A DNA stretch of 64,000 bases. Origin: Nocardia transvalensis. GTDB lineage: Bacteria > Actinomycetota > Actinomycetes > Mycobacteriales > Mycobacteriaceae. The notes below the pieces were generated by a model. The model ran no database searches, was not told the DNA's origin, and was given only the letters and a program-made list of their open reading frames with translations. The position numbers were made by a program, and so were the translations under genes. Where the stretch lies: contig NZ_JADLQQ010000006.1 of assembly GCF_015477765.1 (NCBI RefSeq), positions 552,896 to 616,895 of the forward strand. Direction: 5' to 3'. Positions 58,462-64,000 of this stretch are shown here, piece by piece. Each line of letters opens with the position of its first letter. Position 1 is the first letter of the stretch.

Positions 58462-58818
58462 TCACACCGGCCTCATCCAGGTAGTCGGTCCCGTGTCCTC
58501 GTCGTCCATGCGGTCCAGCTCGTCGACCGCGCGCTGGCGGGTGGGCAGCCCGAGCTTGTCCAGGATCTCCGCCGGCATACCGGACTCTGCCAGCAGCTCG
58601 CGTCGGCGCGCCTTGGCCACGATCGTCGAGCGCTTGGTCAGCCGCAGGATCTCGGTGGCCAAAGCCTGTGCTCCATAACGGTATTCGCTGCGTTCGAATT
58701 TGATCTCGACCGGCATGCCCTGATCGGTGGCCCGCACGCTGATGGTGCCGGCGCGGTTGGTGCTGGCGGCGACGGTGACGTTCGGCAGCTGCGGTGTCTG
58801 CTGTTGGTTCATGCTCAT
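58462..58818 (-). CDS. Conserved hypothetical protein of a type VII satellite operon
   Basis: The protein has 118 residues from MSMNQQQTPQLPNVTVAAST. A beta-rich N-terminal half (GTISVRATDQGMPVEIKFER) precedes a helical half (YGAQALATEILRLTKRSTIV, AKARRRELLAESGMPAEILD). No signal peptide. The start overlaps the NlpC/P60 stop by 4 bases. It may be a chaperone or regulator of the upstream secreted proteins, but nothing in the sequence proves this. Confidence 0.7.
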   Translation of the reverse strand: MSMNQQQTPQLPNVTVAASTNRAGTISVRATDQGMPVEIKFERSEYRYGAQALATEILRLTKRSTIVAKARRRELLAESGMPAEILDKLGLPTRQRAVDELDRMDDEDTGPTTWMRPV

Positions 58819-59951
58819 GTTGTGGGCCTGTAGAAGCCGTGGAACGCCATACCCAAGTTCTCCGTTCGAATCGGATTGGTCTGTACCGGATCACCGGCCT
58901 CGACCATCTGTCCGTTACCGATCACCATCGCGACGTGGCCGTCCCAGATGGCCAGATCGCCCGGCATGAGGTCGCCGGGGCTGACCGGGGTGGCTCCGGC
59001 GCTCTGGTCGGCGGCCAGCCGGGGAATGTCGACGCCGGCCTCGCCGTAGGCCCATTTGGTGAGGCCGCTGCAGTCCAGGCCGGCGCCCGGGGTGTTGCCG
59101 CCCCACACGTACGGCGTCCCGACGGCGCTGATCGCCGACTTCACCGCGGTGGCCGCCTTCTCGTTGGGGGCCTCGACCTCGCTGCCGTCGGGCAGTTTGA
59201 TCATGACGCCGCCGTGGCGGCCCGGCTTGTCGCCGGTGGCCGACTGCGGCGACGGAGAGGTCGTGCCGCCCGGACGCGTCCGCGACGGCGCGGTCGCGGC
59301 GGCCGGGGTGAAGCCGCCGAGCATCGAGCCGCCGCTGGACAGCGCACTGCCGACCAGCGAACTCGCCTGCTGGATGCCGCCGGACACGGGCGCGGCCACC
59401 GCGGCCGGTGCCACCGCGGCCGCCGGTGGGGGAGTCGGCGGTGGCGGGGTGAGTTCGGTCATCGAGGCGGTGTGGGTCTCGAGTTCGGAGCGGACCCGGC
59501 CGACCACGTTCAATGCCTGTCCGAGGTGGTCGATCGCGGAACTCACCACCATGGCAAGTCCGGGCGGGGTGCCGACGGCAGGGCCGAGCGCGGTGACCGA
59601 ATCGACGAACGACTGCAGGATCGCGTCGAGTTCCTTCTGGCCGGTCTGCACCGAGGCCGCCGCCTGACTGACCACGTCGGCGATGTCATTGCCGCGGTCG
59701 GACAGGCTCGCCGCCGAGGTCTGCACCTTCAGCGCCTTATTCATCGCGGCGTCGCCGCCCTCACCGTTCCAGGCACTGGTGAGCTGATTGATACTCGTGC
59801 TGCCCGCTTGGTGGATGTTGTCGAGAGTGGTGGAGGTCAGCCGCAGCGCATCCGCGGGACCGCCGCTCGGCAGCGCGCCCGAGCCGAAGCTGGCGAGCAG
59901 GTCGATCAGCGGCTGCGCCAGCGCGCTGAGATCGATCACCGGGGCGGTCAT
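58815..59951 (-). CDS. WXG-like/NlpC-P60 peptidoglycan hydrolase, probable type VII substrate
   Basis: The protein has 378 residues without a classical signal peptide. The N-terminal 130 residues are helical with a WNG (Trp61) turn in LTSAWNGEGGDAAM, like WXG100 proteins. A Pro/Ala/Ser linker follows. The C-terminal 110 residues are NlpC/P60: GTPYVWGGNTPGAGLDCSGL with catalytic Cys294, PGDLAIWDGHVAMVIGNGQM with the His, and MVEAGDPV. It would cleave peptide stems of peptidoglycan after export through an ESX machine. ATGA overlaps join it to the genes on both sides. Confidence 0.9.
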   Translation of the reverse strand: MTAPVIDLSALAQPLIDLLASFGSGALPSGGPADALRLTSTTLDNIHQAGSTSINQLTSAWNGEGGDAAMNKALKVQTSAASLSDRGNDIADVVSQAAASVQTGQKELDAILQSFVDSVTALGPAVGTPPGLAMVVSSAIDHLGQALNVVGRVRSELETHTASMTELTPPPPTPPPAAAVAPAAVAAPVSGGIQQASSLVGSALSSGGSMLGGFTPAAATAPSRTRPGGTTSPSPQSATGDKPGRHGGVMIKLPDGSEVEAPNEKAATAVKSAISAVGTPYVWGGNTPGAGLDCSGLTKWAYGEAGVDIPRLAADQSAGATPVSPGDLMPGDLAIWDGHVAMVIGNGQMVEAGDPVQTNPIRTENLGMAFHGFYRPTT

Positions 59952-60268
59952 GCCAAATCCCCTTCGACGGAGCGCAGGGCCGCCGCGCCGCCGGCGTCGG
60001 TTCCGGAATACGCGGTCGCGGAACCTGTCGCTGCGGTGCCGACGGTGCCCAGCACCGCCGACAGCTGTCCGATCGCGGCGACATGACCGGCGTGGGCCGC
60101 GGCATAGGCGGCCACGAAATCACCGCCGACCAGACCGAAGATCGGACCCAGCAGCACCGGATCGGCTCCTGCCGCGCCGGCCGCGGCGGCGGCCATCTCC
60201 CCGGCGAGGCCATCGGCTGTCGCACCGTAGGCGGCGACGCCCTCGGTGTCGACCGAGATCTTGTGCAT
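59948..60268 (-). CDS. EspC-like (DUF2580) type VII secretion-associated protein
   Basis: The protein has 106 residues from MHKISVDTEGVAAYGATADG; GGGGG is 6 nt before this ATG, while an ATG 6 bases upstream touches it. Helical Ala/Gly-rich segments with LGPIFGLVGGDFVAAYAAAH, AGHVAAIGQLSAVLGTVGTA and TAYSGTDAGGAAAL match the DUF2580/EspC family secreted with ESX-1-type systems. It is the first gene of the operon and the probable co-secreted partner of the NlpC/P60 protein. Confidence 0.82.
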   Translation of the reverse strand: MHKISVDTEGVAAYGATADGLAGEMAAAAAGAAGADPVLLGPIFGLVGGDFVAAYAAAHAGHVAAIGQLSAVLGTVGTAATGSATAYSGTDAGGAAALRSVEGDLA

Positions 60269-60412
60269 CAACATCCCCCATCGTGCTGGTCTCTCGGCAG
60301 ATTACGTCATTCGAGTACTTCGACGCAGGTGCCGTGGGCAGGGTTCCGTCCCGGACGGGACAAATGTGCCGTGGGTTCGGAACCGAACCGGTACAGACCT
60401 TATCGTTCCCTC

Positions 60413-61036
60413 ATGCGCACGCACATCGTGGATCATCCGCTGGCCGCAACCCTGCTGACCACCTTGCGGGATGCCCGGACACCGAATCCGGCGTTCCGGG
60501 CGGCACTGCGCGACCTCACCGGCATCCTGATCTACGAGGCCCTGCGCGACGCTCCGCTCGCCTCTTTCGAGGTGGCCACGCCGGTCGCAACCGCCAAGGG
60601 GGCTCGACTGGCGCACCCGCCGCTGCTGGTTCCCGTGCTGCGCGCGGGGCTGGGCATGGTGGATGCGGCCAGCGAGCTGATCCCCGAATCGCGGGTCGGC
60701 TTCGTCGGCATCGCCCGCAACGAGGACACCCATCAGCCGGTGCCGTATCTGGAGTCGCTGCCGGAGGATCTGTCCGCGCTGCCGGTCTTCGTACTCGACC
60801 CGATGCTCGCCACCGGCGGGTCCATGCGGCACACCTTGGAACTGCTGGTCGCCCGCAAGGCCACCGATATCACCGCCATCTGCGTGGTGGCGGCTCCGGA
60901 GGGGGTGGCGACGCTGGAGCAGTCCGGACTTCCGGTGCGGCTGCTCACCGCCGCCGTGGATTCGGGGCTCAATGCCGACGCCTACATCGTTCCGGGCCTC
61001 GGCGATGCGGGCGATCGTCAGTTCGGGCCCCGCTGA
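60413..61036 (+). CDS. upp: Uracil phosphoribosyltransferase
   Basis: The protein has 207 residues from MRTHIVDHPLAATLLTTLRD. The PRPP-binding loop FVLDPMLATGGSM and the uracil-binding C-terminus DAYIVPGLGDAGDRQFG are intact. It converts uracil and PRPP to UMP. TATCGT (60401-60406) lies 7 nt before the ATG, so the transcript may be leaderless. It is divergent from the EspC-like operon and convergent with pmmB, with 9 bp between stops. Confidence 0.97.
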   Translation: MRTHIVDHPLAATLLTTLRDARTPNPAFRAALRDLTGILIYEALRDAPLASFEVATPVATAKGARLAHPPLLVPVLRAGLGMVDAASELIPESRVGFVGIARNEDTHQPVPYLESLPEDLSALPVFVLDPMLATGGSMRHTLELLVARKATDITAICVVAAPEGVATLEQSGLPVRLLTAAVDSGLNADAYIVPGLGDAGDRQFGPR

Positions 61037-61045
61037 ATCGTCCGA

Positions 61046-62608
61046 TCAGAGTTTCTGGCAGTAGGCGCGCAGTTCGGCCAGCCGTTGCGCGGCCGACAGT
61101 TTCGCATCCTCGAGGGCGTCGCGGGACGGCACCTGTTCCACCACCTCCAGATAGCACTTGAGTTTGGGCTCGGTGCCGGAGGGGCGGATCACGATGCGCT
61201 GCGAGGCGCCCTCGAAAATCAGTGCGTCGGTATGCATGCGGCCGCGTGCCTGCAACAGGTCGGTGCAGGTGACCGGCTCGCCGGCGATGGTGTCGGGCGG
61301 GGTCTCGCGCAGCCGCGCGACGACCTCGGCCGCGGCGGCCTGATCGGCCAGCCGCAGCGAGACCTGATCACCGGCGTGCAGACCGAATTCGAGCGCGAGA
61401 TCGTCGAGAACGGCACCGACGGTGCGGCCCTCGGCGCGCAGCCGGGCGATCATGTCGCAGGCGGCGACGGCCGCGGAGATGCCGTCCTTGTCGCGCACGG
61501 TCGCCGGGTCCACGCAGTGCCCGATGGCCTCCTCGTAGGCGTAGACCAGGCCCTCGCCCGCGCGGGCCAGCCATTTGAAGCCGGTGAGGGTTTCCGCGTA
61601 GCGGGCGTCGCGGGCGGGAGCGAGTTTGCTCAGCAGCCGCGACGACACGAGTGTGGTGGCCACCAGTGACTGCGGCGGGGCGGTGCGCAGCACGTAATCG
61701 GCGAGCAGCACCCCGGTTTCGTCGCCGCGCAGCATCCGCCAGCCGTCCGGGCCGGGCACCCCGATCGCGCAGCGGTCGGCATCGGGGTCCAGGGCGACGG
61801 CGACATCCGCGCGGACCTGTCGCGCCAGATTCAGCAGCCGATCCGCGGCGCCCGGCTCCTCCGGATTCGGGAATGCGACGGTCGGGAAATCCGGGTCTGG
61901 CGCGAACTGTTCGATCACGACGTGCACGTCGGTGAAGCCCGCCGCATGCAGGGCGGAGACGGCCGCCTCACCGCCGACGCCGTGCATGGGCGTCAAGGCG
62001 ATGCGAAGTGGGTTGGCGGACAGGGGTTCTCGTCCGCCGATCACCTCGGGCAGCGAGGCGACGCGGGCGAGGTAGCGCCGGACGATCTCCTCGCCCATCT
62101 CGCTCACCGAGGTGCCCGCGGACAGCGAGAGGATCGCCGGATCGGGTGCGGTCGGTCGCGGATCGGCGCGCGAGATCGGTTCCGGCGCAGCCTCGATGCA
62201 GCGCTCGATCTCGGCGTCGGCGGGTGGGATCAGCTGGGAGCCGCCGTCCAGATACACCTTGTATCCGTTGTCGGTGGGCGGGTTGTGCGAGGCGGTGATC
62301 TGCACTCCGGCCACCGCGCCCAGCTCGCGCACGGCGAAGGCGACGACCGGGGTGGGCAGCGGCCTGGGCAGTGGTAGCACCGAAAAGCCTGCGGCGGCAA
62401 AGACTTCCGCGGTGGCCTCGGCGAATTCAGTGGAGCCGTGCCGGGCGTCACGGCCGACGATGACCAGGCCGCCGCCGAGGCAGCGTCCGCGCAGCCACTC
62501 GGCCAGCCCCGCCGTCGCCCGGGTCACGGTGGTGATATTCATCCCGTCCGGGCCGTCCTGCAGTGGACCACGCAGACCGGCGGTTCCGAAACGCAACATC
62601 AGCGGCAC
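61046..62608 (-). CDS. pmmB: Phosphomannomutase/phosphoglucomutase family enzyme
   Basis: The protein has about 520 residues. The GTG at 62608 is chosen because AGGAAGG lies just upstream; an ATG at 62671 would add 21 unconserved residues, while M. tuberculosis PmmB has a longer N-terminus. Motifs are FGTAGLRGPLQDGPDGMN, the phosphoserine loop QITASHNPPTDNGYKVY, metal-binding LDPDADRCAI, YAYEEAIGHCV and phosphate-binding IRPSGTEPKLKCY. It interconverts hexose-1- and -6-phosphates or pentose phosphates in nucleoside breakdown, which its neighbours would suit. Confidence 0.93.
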   Translation of the reverse strand: MPLMLRFGTAGLRGPLQDGPDGMNITTVTRATAGLAEWLRGRCLGGGLVIVGRDARHGSTEFAEATAEVFAAAGFSVLPLPRPLPTPVVAFAVRELGAVAGVQITASHNPPTDNGYKVYLDGGSQLIPPADAEIERCIEAAPEPISRADPRPTAPDPAILSLSAGTSVSEMGEEIVRRYLARVASLPEVIGGREPLSANPLRIALTPMHGVGGEAAVSALHAAGFTDVHVVIEQFAPDPDFPTVAFPNPEEPGAADRLLNLARQVRADVAVALDPDADRCAIGVPGPDGWRMLRGDETGVLLADYVLRTAPPQSLVATTLVSSRLLSKLAPARDARYAETLTGFKWLARAGEGLVYAYEEAIGHCVDPATVRDKDGISAAVAACDMIARLRAEGRTVGAVLDDLALEFGLHAGDQVSLRLADQAAAAEVVARLRETPPDTIAGEPVTCTDLLQARGRMHTDALIFEGASQRIVIRPSGTEPKLKCYLEVVEQVPSRDALEDAKLSAAQRLAELRAYCQKL

Positions 62609-62724
62609 ATCCCTTCCTGCGGATTCCGTCCGGGGCGGCCGGACGCGACCGAGCGATATCCCTTCCGGCATAACCGATTCGACGCGGATAATCCTCCTCG
62701 GCTCGAGGTGACCGGTCGCACGAT

Positions 62725-63516
62725 CTAGAGGCGCTCCAGCACGCCGCGCAGCAGTTTGCCCAGCCGCGGCGCCGCGGCGTGGCCCTCGGCGAGCACCTCG
62801 GCGTGGGACAGGTGCGCGCCGGTGACTCCCGCGGCCGGGTTCGTGACCAGGGAGATGCCCAGCACGCGGGCACCCGCCGCGCGGCAGGCGATGGCCTCGA
62901 GCACGGTCGACATGCCGACCAGGTCGGCGCCCACGGTGGCGAGCATGCGGATCTCGGCGGGAGTTTCGTACTGGGGGCCGGTCAGGCCCGCGTACACGCC
63001 TTCGGTGAGGCTCGGGTCGATCTCCTTGGCCAGCTTGCGCAGCTCCGGATCCCAGGCGTCGACGAGGTCGACGAAGGTGGCTCCGGTGAGCGGGGTGCGG
63101 CCGGTGAGGTTGATGTGGTCGCTGATCAGCACCGGCTCGCCGACCCGCAGGCCCGACCGGATACCACCGGCCGCGTTGGTCAGCAGCACGACCTCGGCGC
63201 CGGCCGCGACAGCGGAGCGGACACCGTGCACCACCTGCGCCGGCTCGTACCCCTCATACAAATGCTGGCGCCCCATCATGAGCAGCACCGGCGAATCCCC
63301 GACCCGCACCGAATGCACCATCCCCTGATGCCCCTGCGCGGTCGGCGCCCCGAATCCGGGCAGCTCCGCCATCGGCACGGACGCTGTCGGATTGCCGATC
63401 TCGGCAGCCGCCTCCTGCCACCCCGATCCGAGCACCACCGCAACCCGATGACGCGCCACCCCCGTATGTCCCGCAATCGCCTCCGCGGCCTGTTCGGCAA
63501 GCATGTGGCTCACCAT
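62725..63516 (-). CDS. punA: Purine nucleoside phosphorylase
   Basis: The protein has 263 residues from MVSHMLAEQAAEAIAGHTGV (ATG at 63504 is an alternative, with a TATGGT 7 nt upstream). Motifs are VVLGSGWQEAA, MGRQHLYEGY, LTNAAGGIRSGL, GPQYETPAEIRM, GADLVGMSTVLEAIA and SLVTNPAAGVTG. It is the trimeric PNP type acting on inosine and guanosine. With Add it completes purine nucleoside salvage; ribose-1-phosphate can pass to the PmmB-type mutase encoded next to it. Confidence 0.96.
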   Translation of the reverse strand: MVSHMLAEQAAEAIAGHTGVARHRVAVVLGSGWQEAAAEIGNPTASVPMAELPGFGAPTAQGHQGMVHSVRVGDSPVLLMMGRQHLYEGYEPAQVVHGVRSAVAAGAEVVLLTNAAGGIRSGLRVGEPVLISDHINLTGRTPLTGATFVDLVDAWDPELRKLAKEIDPSLTEGVYAGLTGPQYETPAEIRMLATVGADLVGMSTVLEAIACRAAGARVLGISLVTNPAAGVTGAHLSHAEVLAEGHAAAPRLGKLLRGVLERL

Positions 63517-63569
63517 AGTCCCGCCCCACCGCCCCCGCGCGCCACAGGTATCCCCGGCAGGACAAAGCT

Positions 63570-63660
63570 CCCGGCCAAAAGCACGCCGGGATGCGCGAGA
63601 GGGTCTGCGTCGGGATGACGAGAGGGTCTGCGCCGGGACGACGAGAGAGGGCCTGCGCCA
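63570..63660. repeat. 23-bp tandem repeat related to the glpX-side array
   Basis: CCCGGCCAAAAGCACGCCGG (from 63570) is nearly identical to the minus strand of the glpX terminator at 15690-15668. About three units with core CGGGATGACGAGAGGGTCTG follow, similar in length and wording to the 15.5-kb array read in reverse. It is placed upstream of punA. Confidence 0.8.
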
Positions 63661-63725
63661 CTTGCTTTCACAGCCGGGCGAGCCCTCTCGTTCCCCCGCC
63701 CGGCAGTGGCTTTGCTTTCACTGCT

Positions 63726-64000
63726 GGGCGGGTCCTCTCGGCTCGGACCGTGGGGCGGGTCCTCTCGGCTCGGACCGTGGGGCGGGTCCTCCCGGCTCGG
63801 ACCGTGGGGCGGGTCCTCTCGGCTCGGACCGTGGGGCGGGTCCTCTCGGCTCGGACCGTGGGGCGGGTCCTCTCGGCTCGGACCGTGGGGCGGGTCCTCT
63901 CGGCTCGGACCGTGGGGCGGGTCCTCTCGGCTCGGACCGTGGGGCGGGTCCTCTCGGCTCGGACCGTGGGGCGGGTCCTCTCGGCTCGGACCGTGGGGCG
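63726..64000. repeat. 27-bp near-perfect tandem array, at least ten copies, running off the window
   Basis: The unit reads GGGCGGGTCCTCTCGGCTCG followed by GACCGTG. One copy has CCTCCC instead of CCTCTC. Each unit holds GGTCC and GGACC arms that could pair. The length is divisible by three and no unit frame has a stop, so the array is open in all six frames; whether it is translated depends on sequence beyond 64000. Confidence 0.92.

Noticed and set aside
63726..64000. CRISPR array
   Set aside because: The 27-bp units are contiguous without spacers and no cas gene is visible.
1..64000. tRNA, rRNA or riboswitch genes
   Set aside because: I found no cloverleaf with conserved TTCGA arms or known riboswitch core; absence should be confirmed with tRNA and Rfam scans.

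Overview
This is a high-G+C actinobacterial chromosome segment, almost certainly from Nocardia or a close mycolic-acid relative. Several gene blocks follow the gene order I remember from Mycobacterium tuberculosis: desA2/phoH2/fum/glpX/DUF4245; xseB-xseA/lipid-droplet protein/ispH/DUF6542/ychF; sdhCDAB/cdd/deoA/add/upp/pmmB/punA; and ada-alkA/ogt. No rRNA, tRNA or CRISPR was recognised. Most genes are ordinary chromosomal housekeeping genes, many of them coupled by 4-base stop/start overlaps.

Layout. 1-5.9 kb: a hydrophobic surface protein running off the left edge, a small secreted protein, a MarR/GbsR-type regulator divergent from a cytochrome P450-ferredoxin pair, and a flavin-type (LLM) oxidoreductase. 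5.9-9.8 kb: DUF488, PIN-PhoH2, LGFP lipoprotein and a desaturase-like protein. 9.8-20.9 kb: an epoxide-hydrolase-like protein, a TetR/FAD-monooxygenase pair, a 28-residue membrane peptide, fumarase, glpX, two phosphotransferase-fold kinases, and a TetR/hemerythrin/truncated-MFS group. 20.6-27.1 kb: exonuclease VII operon, ispH, DUF6542 and rmuC. 27.3-31.9 kb: sbcDC. 31.9-37.2 kb: small secreted protein, SnoaL-like protein, and a lower-G+C insertion carrying an XRE-DUF5753/DUF6879 module beside ogt and an Ada-AlkA fusion. 37.3-48 kb: cstA-ybdD, a sugar ABC importer without its own ATPase, ychF, and a DUF4396 membrane protein behind a CsoR-type operator. 49-64 kb: succinate dehydrogenase, pyrimidine/purine salvage (cdd, deoA, add, upp, punA), a phosphomannomutase-family gene, and a four-gene type VII secretion satellite operon (EspC-like, WXG-NlpC/P60, unknown, YbaB-like).

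The points most worth a second look are these. The roughly 2.4-kb XRE/DUF5753/DUF6879 insertion is flanked by two copies of the ogt 3' end, which suggests integration at that site. The promoter of the DUF4396 gene is apparently leaderless and has a CsoR-like palindrome in its spacer. There is a 34-residue amphipathic peptide gene with strong translation and termination signals. Minisatellites with 23-27-bp units recur beside terminator hairpins, including two related arrays at 15.5 and 63.6 kb. The desaturase-like protein has lost apparent di-iron ligands, and an IdeR-like box lies between sdhC and cdd. All calls come from reading the sequence and its translations; no database search was run.
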